A DNA stretch of 64,000 nt from Arthrinium phaeospermum (taxonomy: Eukaryota; Ascomycota; Sordariomycetes; Amphisphaeriales; Apiosporaceae). Position numbers and translations under genes: made by a program. The notes beneath the pieces were generated by a model. The model did no database searches. It had not been told where the DNA came from and saw only the letters and a program-made list of their open reading frames with translations. Position 1 is the first letter of the stretch, and each line of letters starts with the position of its first letter. The stretch is taken from NCBI GenBank assembly GCA_006503535.1, contig QYRS01000010.1:1-64000 (forward strand). The letters are read 5' to 3'. Positions 39,801 through 51,032 of the stretch are shown one piece after another.

Positions 39801-39940
39801 TAAAACTGACACTATTGTGGACTCCTGATCTGGAGTTTTCGCGGAGTTGGCTGTATGTATGTACTTCCTTACAGTGGGCTGGCTACAGTGGACATTAACC
39901 TAACCTTGCAACCTGCTTTCCCTGCTGCTACTTGCTGCTA
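36889..39940. other. Gene-free region rich in short TAGGTA/TACATA-type motifs
   Basis: About 3 kb between the reductase gene and the pogo-like element. Includes CCCTA repeats around 37,990-38,010, a CCTTGA repeat around 39,400-39,418 and many TACCTACATA-like motifs. Overlapping short open frames on both strands are Cys-, Pro- and Ser-rich, with no domain or convincing splice structure. I see no gene. Confidence 0.55.
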
Positions 39941-40027
39941 CTAGTAGGCACAGACCAGTTTGCGTGCCTACTGAATTGGAATTCAGTAGGCGCCAAAACC
40001 CTGGAACACGCTAAAACCCTGGAACAC
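39941..40027 (+). repeat. Left terminal inverted repeat of the pogo-like element
   Basis: Contains an internal 26-base palindrome (39966-39991; arms GCCTACTGAATT) and then two copies of a short direct repeat, AAAACCCTGGAACAC. These are plausible transposase-binding sites. Confidence 0.92.
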
Positions 40028-40234
40028 TTGACTTGTTAGTTTGTATGTAAAACATTACTAAAACGCCAAAGTTTAGTATGAACTCTACTTGTATAGATTA
40101 ACATACCGAAGAGAGTCGAGGAGAATATCATTAGTTACTGAATTTGATGGTAAAAGAAGCTGGAAAACGTCGATTTAGGCCGTTTTAGATAGAATTCTGG
40201 TGTTGTTGATGGAGGAACCCTTGTTGCTATCGCA

Positions 40235-42260
40235 TTAACGCCGATTGTTCGATTCTGCTGTACCTTGAAAGGCGAGGAGGGCTTGAATTGAACCTTCTAT
40301 CGTTATTTTTCCCTTATCATCGCCGTTACTTTTACTGCTGTTGGTTTCTGTGTATTTTATATTAGTTGGTGTAGCTGGTCGAGGAGGGGGAACTGGTGTT
40401 TCGAGGATGATGTCGATATTTGATGAGGGTTGATTATTAGGTCGTTTATTATCTAGTAATTGAGATAGGTTGGGGTTGGAAAGTAGTTTTTGCTGCTCTT
40501 TGATGAGAAAAGGCAGTTCTTGGCGCGTAAGGTCGATGGTGAATGTATCGTTCTTATGGTCCGGCTTCTTGACTGAGAGAGGGTGGTTGATGTTATTTAG
40601 AGGGATGTAATTATCTATACCCTTCTCCTTCACTAACTAGTTAGTAAACTTATGATATCGTTGCTTTCCACTAGTTGACCTCTATTTATTCTTTAGTTCC
40701 TTGAGTTGAGCCCTCTCAATCGATCGTTGTGCCTTAATTTGTTGCCGTGTGTTCTTATCGCGCTCGCGTTGACGTGTCTCCTCTATCGCATTACGCATTT
40801 AAGCAACAGTAACATGATCTATCGTAAAACTACTCGGTTTAAAGCTCTTTTTGCTCCTTCTTAATCTCTTTTTATTTCGCCGGCGTTGTGCTGTTCTCGC
40901 GTGTTGATCGTTGTTACGTTTTAGAGTAATGGAGATATCGGATACGGTAGAGAGGTTGGTGACTGCCTTTCGGCTCGGTGAGGAGAGTACAGGATCGGTA
41001 ACTTGAACGTGACGGCGCATTAGGTATTAACTTGACTTTTTTACTTGTTGCAGTGCTCGATCGGCACCGAAAAAGCTGGGTAGCATCGGTTGTTCCTTCG
41101 CAGTTAGTCTTTGTCGAAGGGGTTCTAGTATAACCTCTGGCTTGAAAGGGCTTAACCTTGCCTTTTCGAAGGCATTTATTAAATTCTTGACGGAGAAGGT
41201 AGTATTGTATATCTCCGTTAGGTTTGCGATAAAATTAAGCCGAGAGTAAGTTATCTCCCCTTGTGCCGCGTGGTGCCGAAGGAGATATTGGTGTTTCTGC
41301 TTTATTACCCGGAAAATTATTAGATCTAGTGGTTGGAGGAGATGGGTGAGGTGTAGTGGTATAAATAACAATATGATATGGAAGGAAAGGTAGTATTCTA
41401 TTGCTTCTAGATTGATGTGGCCGGTAAAGTTATTTAACGTTAACAAACGCTAGATCTTAGGCTTGTTATGTATCTACTGGATGCCCTTGCCGCAGTAATC
41501 GGACCTAAACTTACCACCCTTATCTATATTACATTCATTAACGCTAAACCAGTGTAGGAGAGAATACTTGTTCCCTTTATTATCGATTGCTTCTAACTTG
41601 AATGTGAGGGATCGTTGGAAGGAGTGTTTGTTGAAATGCTTGAGGTAATCTATTATTGTATACTTAGTTATGAACGCGTTGGGTTCCTTTCTAAATGCGA
41701 TATTCTAATTAATTCCTTTATTAAACTCTAACCCTTAGCGGACCTGCGGGAACACTTTAAATATCGCGTATGCCGGTATTTTCTTACTAAGGGCAAAACC
41801 GCTACCTATTACAATACCAGATTCGCGATTTTTAAAGTCGATAAGGTATTATTCCTTGTTCTGTTCTGTTCTAATGGCAGTAACGGATTAACGGGTCGTA
41901 ACGCAACCGATTCGCATACCAGTCTCGTTAACATTTTAGTCGTTTGCCGATCGGATATTCAATTAACTAACGTTTTACTCACGTAGGTTAAACCAGTTCT
42001 TAATCGATTGGAGTTGTTCAACGGTAGGTAATCGATCGATATCCTTCGGTAGTGCTTTGAACCTGTGAAGTTCTGGCCGATTGATCTAGAACCTATCCAT
42101 CGATCGGTTAGAAATCAATATATATAACCGGCGTAAGAGCAGCTCATTAATCATCCCTCGCAAGGCGGCCTTATATATCACGAACCCTCCTCTTTACAAT
42201 AACGCGGCGTACGCGGTAAGGGCCTTATCCTCTGACTCTATCAACAGGCTCGGCCTACCT
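40235..42260 (-). pseudogene. Degenerate pogo/Fot1-like transposase
   Basis: Read on the minus strand through several stops. The N-terminal part (about 42,250-42,050) shows helix-turn-helix-like text around YKAALRGMINELLLRR. NVNETGMRIGC marks the region of the first catalytic Asp, here changed. LLTLNNFTGHI and LTHLLQPLDLIIF mark the second and third catalytic positions (41,446-41,027). Downstream open segments at 41020-40799 (basic, Arg/Lys-rich) and 40633-40235 may be the C-terminal tail. The interrupting stops are mainly TAG or TAA, as expected from C-to-T changes. It cannot encode an active transposase as it stands. Confidence 0.8.
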
Positions 42261-42633
42261 TGCTGGTAGTAAGATTCGGTAGAGGGCTTCCCTTCTTTTA
42301 ACGCTTTTGTTTGCCGCCAAACCGATGTTTAACTGGCTCGATTTGGTGTATTTTGGAACCTTTCAACGGTTGATCGAATCGAGAAGGGGTGACGGTTGTT
42401 GGTAGGGGTCGGATCGTGTGCTATACGGCTAGAAACACGCCTATTCTACATATTTAACGCCTATTACGCCGCCACCAATCCTACAGGAGGAGGGAGGGTA
42501 TCTGCTTCGTTTATTGTCGCAGTTTGGTCGCTTTTAAAGATAAATGTCGTATTTAATTCGATGGTTTAGCGTAAGGTATGTCTTTAGAGTTAACGTATTT
42601 TTGGTGGTGTTTTAGGACTAATTGGAAGATTAG

Positions 42634-42721
42634 GTGTTCCAGCACTTTTAGCGTGTTCTAGGGTTTTGGCGCCTATTGAATTCTAATTCAGTAGGCACGT
42701 AAACTGGTCTGTGCCTACTAG
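42634..42721 (-). repeat. Right terminal inverted repeat of the pogo-like element
   Basis: Reverse complement of the left repeat, with a handful of mismatches that are mostly G-to-A when read in left-end orientation, plus one small indel. The internal palindrome is conserved in position (42671-42696) but has accumulated mismatches. Confidence 0.92.
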
Positions 42722-44006
42722 TACCTACTTACAGAAAGAAAGCGAGGGCACTTCAAACGCCGCCCAGGCCACTTACACACTGCAACAACTCGAGATCCAT
42801 CGCCGACCTGCATTCCACGCCAAGCCGCAAAGGCCCCAGGCACAACGAAACTCTGACTGCCTCGCAACGGATGCCCAGGGCGAAATCCCTTTTTTTTTTC
42901 CCTCTTCTTTTGGCCGGTATCTCCAGCTGCAAAGCTCCAGCTGGCTCGCATCAATTCCATTTACATCGCCAGTAACGCACACTGTATAGGTGTACAAGTA
43001 TGTGCGCGCGGAACGGCTAGTATACCTACATAGCCTACGGAGTACTCGAACTAGGTCGACCTCCCAAGGCAAGGCGAGGCAAGGCTGGCCACAGTCCTCC
43101 GTCTGAGCGAGCTGCGTCTGTTTAGGATGAGGAAGGGGAAATAGGGAAATCTCCACCCACCTAGTCGATGCTTCGTCGAATTCCAAGGATCGGATCTTCT
43201 GCACTTTTATTTTTACCTTTCCGTGTTATTTTCCTGGCCAGGGGGCCGGGGCTCACCGTGTTCAGTGCTCTTGTTGGGTACGGTTGGCTCTTATTAGTCC
43301 GGAGACTTCGGGATCTGGCTCTCTCTCTATCTCGTACGGGTCCTTCTGTCGCCAACGTATCCCCCTTTGCGTGCATGGGCGGCCTTGAATGAATGCATTT
43401 CTAAAGGAACAACCAAAAGAAGAAGAAGACGGGCAAGAACGGGAAGAAAAGGGAGTCTTTCGACGCGAATCGTTTGAGCGGGTTTTCCCTGCCCTCATTA
43501 CTTGTTCACCCGGCCACTCTGTCACGGTTGCTGCTGCAAGCTGGACAGGCCAGTACTGTATGTACAGTACAGTACCGACGAAACCCAGGCACACATCCCT
43601 GGCAGCGCCCCCCCAAATTGGTCGACTCTCTCCAGTCTCCCTCCCTCCTCTTCTCGCTGGGTACTCGGGCCTTTCATCCCACCTTTTCCCTCGGCGCAGT
43701 TCTCTCGCTAGCTGTTGCCGCCGGCGTGACGGTAACGCACCAGCCGAGCCCTCATCAGCCTGCGACAGAGCCGGCGTATCAGTAAAGGCATATTGGTCCG
43801 CATCTTGGGATTGAAACTTGACCCCTCTGGGACCCTCTGAGCACCCTTTGTGTGCGCCACTTAGTGCAATCCCCCCCGAAACTTCTTTCCGGCCCTGTGT
43901 CTTCTTTTTTGGATTTCCATTGTTGTTATTACTACTACTACTATTAGTCTGCTTTCTGATCCCCAGACTTTCTCCCTCCCCCCTCTCTACACACACGCTC
44001 GAGAGA
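42722..44006. promoter_or_regulatory. Upstream region of the copper-fist gene
   Basis: About 1.3 kb between the transposon and the copper-fist start codon, with long pyrimidine-rich stretches (43,840-43,990) just before the start, as in many fungal promoters. A 244-codon open frame on the minus strand (43262-43996) has only low-complexity composition and I do not accept it as a gene. Confidence 0.5.
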
Positions 44007-46341
44007 ATGCTGATAGACGGGGAGAAATGGGCCTGCGAGGCTTGTGTTCGAGGTCATCGTGTTAGCAACTGTCAACATGCTGGTAAGTGAGAGCCTTTAT
44101 TGCCGCATACCTACCTACACATACACACCTTTTCCTCCAAAACCAACCCCTCCTTCCATGTCTCGTCTTGCCGGCGGGCTGCTTGTCTCGTCCACCTGCT
44201 GCACCGCAAGGCAAAGCAAAGCAAAGCAAAGCAAAGCAAAGCAAAGCAAAGCAAGCACAGCAACGGTCGCGGGGCAAGAACCGGCGCAAACCACCCACCA
44301 ACACGACCAAACCAATGCATTGCCTGCACTACCGACAGCTCATGTAGACCTTCAACGGTCCCGGCTGCAACGGTCTTGATGCACACGCACATGCATCTTG
44401 CACCTCGCGCCCGCCCTTTCCTTCTGGAGAAGAAGAAGAAGAAGAAAAATTGAAAAGGAAGAAAACCAAAGACCTGCCCGCCTTCCTTCACCCATCAACA
44501 TCCACGTCGTGGCAACCGTCAATCTTTCTTGTAAACATGTCATGTTGCTGCTCTGCTCAGTTCAGGTATATATGTACATGTTGCTAACATGATTGATTCT
44601 ATCTGCTTCAACAGACCGGCCCCTGCAGCACATCAACAAGAAGGGCCGCCCCGTCTCGCAATGCCAGCACTGTCGTGCCATGCGGAAGTCGCGGGCTTCT
44701 CACGTCAAATGCGACTGCGGCGAAAAGACACACAAATGCCAACACCTGCAACAGACAGTAGAGGGACACCATGACAGCTGCTGCTGTAACCACGGGGGTC
44801 GATGCACCTGTTCGCACAAGAAGGAGCCCATGCTCGACACGGTGCCCGAATCTGAGTCGGACCAGGAGTGTCATGCAAACAAGCCCAAGCCGACGACGGT
44901 CCGCCGCCGCCGCGCAAATACGGCTCATTCGGAACCTGTTCTCAGCTTCGACGAGAATGGTCACCACAAACCTGCGCACAAGCACAACAAGGCGTCGCAG
45001 AAATGCGGGCCTTATTCGCTAAGTCGGGGCCACTCCATGCACAGCAACAGCAGTAGCGGCAGCATGGCGAACCGGTCGGTGGACAATCTACTACATGGCA
45101 AGTCGGCGAGCAAGGCCCGGAACAAGGACATTGCAGCGCTCAGCGAGCTCGAGTCAAGGGGCGCCAGGTCGGAGCAGGTTTCTCCATCATTGGGAGGAAG
45201 TTCGACTCTGCAACAACTAAACGGGGCCCTGCCGCCCTTGGATCTCTCGGGCATCCAATATCCCGAATACACGCCCGCCTTCGACCTGTTTGGCGGCTTG
45301 TCGGATCACGAACCGCCCATATACAGCGCCGGCCTTAGCGCCGTCTCTGTTGACTGGGGCCAGTACGACGGCCTCGAGCTGAACGGCGACAGCTTTGCGC
45401 CTTCTAGCTTTGACCAAGCCCAGTCGTTTACTGGCTTCGACCTGGGCTCTACGGAGCCAACCTTGACGTCGAATTCCGGCGATGTCTCGGAGACGGAGGA
45501 GTTCGCCCCCGCATTCAGCGAGGCGCAGATTGAGGGCTTCCGGCAGAGCGCCGCAACGAATTATCTGAATATGTCGCAGAACCAAGGCTCCATGCTCGCC
45601 AGTGGCGACGTCTCCAATGTCGACCTCGACCAGTTCAAAGGCGCCGCTGCCGCCAACAAATTTTTACCCAACCTCGGGTCGCTCGACGATACGGGGGTTG
45701 GCATGGCCTCGCTTGACGAGGACCCTTACTGGTCGATGAGCAGCTTTGCTGATGGCGTCACCGAGTCGCCTGATCCTGTGACGTCGGCGTTCTGGGACAC
45801 AATAACGCGAGTCTTGCACGGCCTGGCGCGGCACACGCACCATGGCAACCGAACAGACTCGCTTTCTTCGATGGCATTTACAGGCGCTGCTTCCGCATCG
45901 TTCACGATACCAATGACGCGATATGCCCCCCCACCCCCAATGCTACTTTTCTGCATGCTACATCAATTCAACGGCCTTTTTTGTTATTGGCTTTCTTATC
46001 TTGGATTCGTCTTGCACGAGGACACTCATGGACGGCGCGGGTTTCTGAAAAGCAAATTTTACGGAGAGTATAGGTCAGGGGCGTTTGGGGGTGTCTTTTA
46101 CTTTCCCCTCCCATTTTGGGTTCCTCTGCAAGCTGTACGCACATGCCACCCTCCTTGGCAGTTGCCCACTCTTCAGGACGGGGTTTTGTTTCTTAGACAT
46201 GCAAGACGACGGGGCCACCATGGATGTTTCCATGGGCCGCTTGCGTCGCACAACTACATAGAGGTAGAAGGTTTTTTTTTCCGGGTTTGTCTGTGTTCTT
46301 TTGTCATTATTCACTTGACTTTTGGGGCGTCGGAGCTATAG
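44007..46341 (+). CDS. Copper-fist transcription factor (ACE1/Cuf1/Mac1 family)
   Basis: Copper-sensing zinc-containing DNA-binding regulator. Exon 1 is 44007-44082 and exon 2 is 44615-46341; the 532-bp intron splits the DNA-binding domain. The fused N-terminus begins MLIDGEKWACEACVRGHR with VSNCQH after it, giving the CxxC...CxH zinc site. It continues through KKGRPVSQCQHCR, where the KGRP is the minor-groove contact of the family. A Cys-rich segment follows (CCCNHGGRCTC), likely a copper(I)-binding cluster. The rest is Ser/Asp-rich with a conserved-looking DPYWSM and FWDTITRVLHGL near residues 400-430. The total would be 600 residues, but the last 130 or so codons (from about 45,950) look like translated 3' UTR, so the true stop may be upstream with a small sequence error. 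No copper-response genes lie directly adjacent. Confidence 0.88.
44211..44253 (+). repeat. GCAAA pentanucleotide repeat inside the copper-fist intron
   Basis: Eight tandem GCAAA units plus a partial one, lying in the first intron. Probably length-polymorphic; no function apparent. Confidence 0.9.
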
Positions 46342-47804
46342 AAGAAACAAGACACGAAGGACAAGAAGGGCGGTTATCATTCTGATCAAGATGCTTGGCA
46401 CTTTCCCCCGTATATATATTCATGCCTTTTTCCACTTTGGGTATATATTCCAACCGAGAGTAAGACAGAGAGAGATAGAGAGGGGGGGGGGGGGGGGGGG
46501 GGGGAGAGAGAGAGACAGAGACCCTTGCAAATGGGGAAGCTAGGTATGATGACGACATGACGGGCATTGGCGTAGAGGTATCTCTGTATTCGGCCGAACC
46601 GGGGACTCTCAATTGAACAGGATCTCGACTGGACGTAATGCAAGGACAAACGTATCATACCTACTCTGCTGCAGCAACTAGATACTACTGTACATACTGC
46701 ACCTACGAGTTACCTGCTAGCTTTGGGACTTATTGGAGAACGTGTTGAAGGTAGCGGGGGTTCCATAAATCGGCGCCAGAAGATCCGCAGGTCAAACAAC
46801 CCCAACCGCCCCTGAAGAGGTACGGCACAGTACAGAGGCGGGCGGACTGTGGGCAGTGGCACCCAGCACCTCTGGATCGGAGGGCTCCTGATGAGAAGGT
46901 AGTGGCAGGTAGAAAGATGAGCTGCCGCATTATAGGCTGGCTGGCAACTGAGCGAGCGATCCACCGTCGCAAGTGTGTGCTTGGCATACTTTACCTAATG
47001 CGGCGGGCGTGGGGGGGCCGAGGAGCAAATGGTGTCAAAAATTTTCATGGTGCAGTGATTTCGGGTTCCTCTACCATGCGTCGGGTCCCATCTTTGCTGG
47101 TGCCGATAGATACTGACACAGATGCAGATTGTACATGGAGATACGCACAAGAAGAGGTCGGTCTGCCGAAGAGGAAGGTGGCCGAGGCAGGCCCCCCGCC
47201 CCCCCCCCCCCCCCCCTCCCGACCAAGTGCAGCCAGCGAGCGGGTGAGTGATAGGTAACCAAGGTAATACGCTGCTGAGTCAGGATGAGCATCAGCATCA
47301 GCATCTGAATCAAGATCAGGATCAGGCATTGGCGTTAAGCTCTCATCCACGGCCGAGCGGTGTATCGTAATCAATCGTTTAGTTGGGTGCCTGGTTTGCC
47401 GATTCCAACAAATCCATGGTCCGGCGCCTGTTGTCTCTCTTGCAGCACACAGTCGGCGTGTCGGTCGGCGGTTCGAAGGCGGATGGATGGATGTGTTGGG
47501 AGGTTGCTTAATTAGGTGGCAGACCGGTAGGTCAGTACGCGCTACATAGGTTGCCAATCAAGTCGATGGCGGACGGAGGGCAGAAAGGACGGGGAGGGAC
47601 TGGGGGATTATATAGATCTATTTATCCATCTCGGTTCAGCACCGAGAAATGCGTGGTTTCTTTGCAAGCACGCACTGAGGTATTTTCCACTTCTCGCGCG
47701 TCGCTGTCACTATCGGATCATGTCTCGCGTTGTCACGATAATTTCCCGCGACGGGTATGGAGCTCCACCAGGCTAGGTCGCAAGTATACCTGCTTTGGTA
47801 GCAA
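46342..47804. other. Intergenic region with two long homopolymers
   Basis: Lies between the 3' end of the copper-fist gene and the 3' end of the minus-strand oxygenase. Contains a 23-base G run (46482-46504) flanked by GA repeats, an 18-base C run (47199-47216) and an ATCAGCATCAG-type repeat (47287-47325). No gene recognised. Confidence 0.55.
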
Positions 47805-48915
47805 CTAAGTTGTGCCCGGCTCCAGCTTTACGGACGTCTTTCCAATCCGGTACTCCATGTGTTCTTCGGTCGTCATGATCTTGCCCGTCGCCGGCACGCT
47901 GCCGTCCAAGGGCGCCAGTCTCACGTCCGTGTTGCCATCTACAAAGAATGCCATGGAATACCGGCCCTGCTTGCCCCGGCGGTTGATGACCCGGTGCATC
48001 GTGCTTCTATAGGTGTTGGTCCAGATCGAGAGCATGTCACCAATGTTGACGACCAACGACTCCGGGTTCGGCTCCACCGCATGCCACTCCCCGTCTGCCC
48101 ATCCTGCACTTCCAACCCGCCGCAGCTGTCCTGCCACAAGAGAGTGATGGCGCCTGGCGAAACTATTGTCAGCAAGCAGAGCTGACCAAGTCATGCGCCC
48201 AAGTGGGCTTTGTCAATATACCAAAATCGGTGTGCGCCCCGGCCCCCAGCTGCCGCTCGTCTGGGTTCGTCTGCGGTGGGTAGTGCAAGAGGCGCAGAAT
48301 GCACACGGGGTCGTTGGACATGAAAGGCACAAAGATGTCGTCGCCGTAGGGGAGGCCCTTGGCCAGCATCTCCATGATCCTGTACGCTAGGTCGAACAGT
48401 TCGGTGTAGTACTGCTGGGCGGGAGTCTTGAACGCGTGCTCCTCGAGGCTGGCAGGAAACATGTTGGGCCCCATCAGATGCGGATGCTCCTGAACCCGCG
48501 CGTCGTCAAAACCCATGTGCTGCCCGATACAGAACCCCTGACCTACTCGGTAAGCATGCCATTGGGAACGGAGGGAGCGGGGCAACCGTGTCCGGCGTAC
48601 CTCCTTCAAATCGGGTAACGCATCAGCCTGGAGTATCTGCGAGCCTATCAGCTCATACCCGCGGTTGGTCAAGGTCGGGTGGATGAGCTTGGTTTTCTCT
48701 TCCAGCGGCAAGGCGAAGAGAGCCCGGGCGGCCTGTTGCATCGAGTCCTGTAGTTCCCTCGAGATGCCGTGGTTGACCACCTGGAAGAACCCGCTGCCGG
48801 TGCAAGCTACCCTGATTGCCTCGACGACGTCAGCTGCAGCATCCGAAGATACGTCTCTCAAGTAAGGCCCGATGTCGACTGTCGGCACCTCGAAACGGGG
48901 ACCTGGCTGCGACAT
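47805..48915 (-). CDS. 2-oxoglutarate/Fe(II)-dependent oxygenase, isopenicillin N synthase-like, one frame break
   Basis: Exons are 48915-48601, 48537-48222 and 48153-47805 (introns 63 and 68 bp). The start is MSQPGPRFEVPTVDIGPYL, with the usual N-terminal segment FFQVVNHGIS. The iron site is visible: AHTDFG (His207, Asp209) and, in the last exon, MHRVINRR (His about 264), with Arg and Ser of the co-substrate site in GRYSM. The frame breaks after GLEVQDG at the CCC run 48098-48100; adding one base gives DGEWHAVEPNPESLVVNIGD and a 326-residue protein. The substrate cannot be told from sequence; fungal members act in secondary metabolism or on small molecules. It is not next to any synthase gene, so no cluster role is suggested. 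Confidence 0.87.
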
Positions 48916-49577
48916 GGTGATAGTCTGGCACTTGTGACGGGGGCAAACTGGTTGTTGTGCCTCACCCAAGGTACAGAACCAACAAATCAGCCGCTATCTG
49001 CTTGGTTCCAGCAGTCGTGCCACTTGTCATATCTTGGCGAACGTCTCCTGATCCATGCCTCGCTGACAAAAGGCAAAAGACCCCGCGCTGATGGAGAGTT
49101 CAGGGGGGCGGAGGGCGCCGCATACCGTACGTAGGTGCAGAACCTGGGTAATCTAGTCTCCTCGCGTGGTCTGATTGGTATTGGAGTCTGCAAGACAGAC
49201 GTACGTACACCCACGCTTTCAACCTGGGCTGCGGTCATTATGATAGAATCAGTCAAGCATTTGGCACGCTGATGGCTTTCTACGAAATGGGTTTCCGCAT
49301 GTACACGGGCATGCACAGAGTCCTGCCTTTTGATCAGCATCAGACGTCGTTGTGTTGCCCCAGGCGTTCTGGTTTCGGGACCATGTGCAGTATGGACCGC
49401 ACCCTTGGAGGCAAAGGGTTGAGGAACTTATGAGATCGCTTCAAGGGTATTCACTTCCAGAGCCTCTTACAGGCAGATGACAAGCTGATGCTTAGCTAGT
49501 TCGGATACATGGTTGAGGCGTGAGGGGCTACTATAATACAGTTGCAATTAATACTTGGTCAGATTCCTTGACCATGC
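48916..49577. other. Intergenic region between the oxygenase and COX15
   Basis: About 660 bp with the promoter of the oxygenase and the 3' flank of COX15. Nothing else recognised. Confidence 0.5.
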
Positions 49578-51032
49578 CTATCGTCTTGTCGTCTTGAGCT
49601 TTCGTTGAACCGAAGTAATGACGGGCCTGGGAACTCGAAGTCGCTGTCCTACAACCAAAGCGCCAGTTAAGAGAGCCAAGGCTCCAGCCTGGTGGGCCGC
49701 GGCTAGGGAAATAGGCACCATGTAGATCAGTGTGCTGATGCCCAGCGCCACCTGCAACGAGGCCAGGTGGACAATCCCGCGCACCCCTTTCTTCGCATCC
49801 TTGGGCAGTACAGCAGCGACCCGACCTGTCCTCGAATAAGCAAATAGCGCGAGCACGGCGCAAAAGGTGGTGGTGGCGAGTATGCGGTGGTCTAGCTGAA
49901 CGAGACTGGGGTTCTCCAACATGTTGCGCCACCAGAGGTCCGACCCATCTTCCTTGCGCGAGTAGAACTTATCCCATAGTTCGGACTTGGGCGGCGTGAG
50001 GCCGAGCCCCATCTTGGGGAATTCGTTGTAGATCAGACCGGCGTCGAGACCAGCAACCAAGGCGCCCGAGAGGACCGTGACAAAGACCAAGGCGGTGAGG
50101 GCCGTTACGGATCTGCGGAATGGCGCGAGGGCGGGGTTTTTGAGAGCGTCAATGACCTTGGTGGCAGCAGCCGGGTCGGCTATGAAACGTCGGGCGCGCA
50201 ATGCGCCGAGGCCGGCCAAAAGCATCCAGCTGTAGCAGACAAAGGCCGTGGCCAAATGGGCTGTGAGCCTGTACTGGCTGACGCGGGGGTGGCTCCCCGG
50301 CGCAAACAGGTCATCCTTGAGGCCACTTGCCACCATCCACCAGCCGATGACGCCCTGAAAGCCGATAAGGCCGCTTATGCCCACCAGGTTGAGGGCCATG
50401 CGCTTCGTTACGCGGCGGCGGGCGATGAAGTAGATGGTGGGCAGGACGAACGACATGCCAATAACGCGACCCCAGAGCCTGTGCGCCCACTCCATGAAGT
50501 AGATCTTCTTGAACTCGGCCAAGTCCATGTGGGAGTTCAGCATCTTGAACTCGGGGGAGGCACGGTATTTTTCGAACTCGGACTCCCAATGGGCCTGGGA
50601 CTGTGGCCAAAGCGAGCCGGTGACGGGCCTCCATTCTGTTATACTCAACCTGTGCCGGGTGTTAGCGGGCGTGTTGGGGGTGCAGATGTGGGTGGGTGGC
50701 ACGTACCCGGACTCGGTCAGGCGTGTAAGTCCACCAAAGACGACGATGCCGAAGACGCTGGCGGCGCTGCCCAGAAGCCAGTAGCCGACGGCCTTGGAGT
50801 TTGTCTCGGGCCAGGCGGCCTTGGAGGCTATGGCGTTCGTTTTGACCGAGTTGAGAGTAGCTGTGACGGGCTGGGCCCGGGTGCTCGCCAGTCGTACGAT
50901 GCGCAAAATTCGGGAGGGACGAATCGACGGGCGCTGCGTCTGTTGTCGCAGGCATTGGCGGCAAGTAATAGAAGCCAAGGGCGCCCTGAGGGCAACCCTC
51001 CGCAGACCAGGCAGGAGAAATGAGGACGACAT
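49578..51032 (-). CDS. COX15: Heme A synthase, mitochondrial inner membrane
   Basis: Oxidises heme O to heme A for cytochrome c oxidase. Exons are 51032-50707 and 50649-49578 (intron 57 bp), giving 465 residues. The start is the first in-frame ATG (MSSSFLLPGLRRVALRAP); the leader is rich in Arg, Ser and Ala with few acids, as for mitochondrial import. Conserved His residues of the family are visible in MEWAHRLWGR, YRLTAHLATAF, VQLDHRILA and LAAAHQAGAL. Multiple membrane segments are evident (WLLGSAASVFGIVVFGG, VIGMSFVLPTIYFIA, LTALVFVTVLSGALVAG). GGLTRLTESG and SITEWRPVTG, the family signature of the first loop, are joined by the splice. The intron is a multiple of three without a stop, so unspliced reading would add 19 residues. 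Confidence 0.95.
   Translation of the reverse strand: MSSSFLLPGLRRVALRAPLASITCRQCLRQQTQRPSIRPSRILRIVRLASTRAQPVTATLNSVKTNAIASKAAWPETNSKAVGYWLLGSAASVFGIVVFGGLTRLTESGYVPPTHICTPNTPANTRHRLSITEWRPVTGSLWPQSQAHWESEFEKYRASPEFKMLNSHMDLAEFKKIYFMEWAHRLWGRVIGMSFVLPTIYFIARRRVTKRMALNLVGISGLIGFQGVIGWWMVASGLKDDLFAPGSHPRVSQYRLTAHLATAFVCYSWMLLAGLGALRARRFIADPAAATKVIDALKNPALAPFRRSVTALTALVFVTVLSGALVAGLDAGLIYNEFPKMGLGLTPPKSELWDKFYSRKEDGSDLWWRNMLENPSLVQLDHRILATTTFCAVLALFAYSRTGRVAAVLPKDAKKGVRGIVHLASLQVALGISTLIYMVPISLAAAHQAGALALLTGALVVGQRLRVPRPVITSVQRKLKTTRR

Larger units (their letters stand above)
39941..42721 (-). mobile_element. Pogo/Fot1-like Tc1-mariner DNA transposon, inactivated
   Basis: A 2,781-bp unit with inverted terminal repeats of 87-88 bp, flanked on both sides by TA (39939-39940 and 42722-42723), the Tc1-mariner target duplication. 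Both ends begin CTAGTAGGCACAGACCAGTT. The transposase region lies on the minus strand and is interrupted by stops. Its C-terminal catalytic part contains LTHLLQPLDLIIF, typical of the DDE domain of pogo/jerky-type transposases. Most end-to-end differences between the two repeats are TpG-to-TpA type, in line with mild RIP. The overall composition is far less AT-rich than the left island, so it is younger or less heavily mutated. Confidence 0.9.

Noticed and set aside
43262..43996. A 244-codon open frame on the minus strand upstream of the copper-fist gene
   Set aside because: It lies in the promoter and its translation is made of Arg/Ser/Asn low-complexity text mirroring pyrimidine-rich promoter DNA.
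47460..47485. GGTTCGAA-type strings resembling a tRNA B box (also near 55,895)
   Set aside because: No matching A box at the right distance and no cloverleaf could be folded by eye.
47045..47557. A 170-codon minus-strand open frame containing a Gly run
   Set aside because: It is created by the 18-base C homopolymer and nearby simple repeats.
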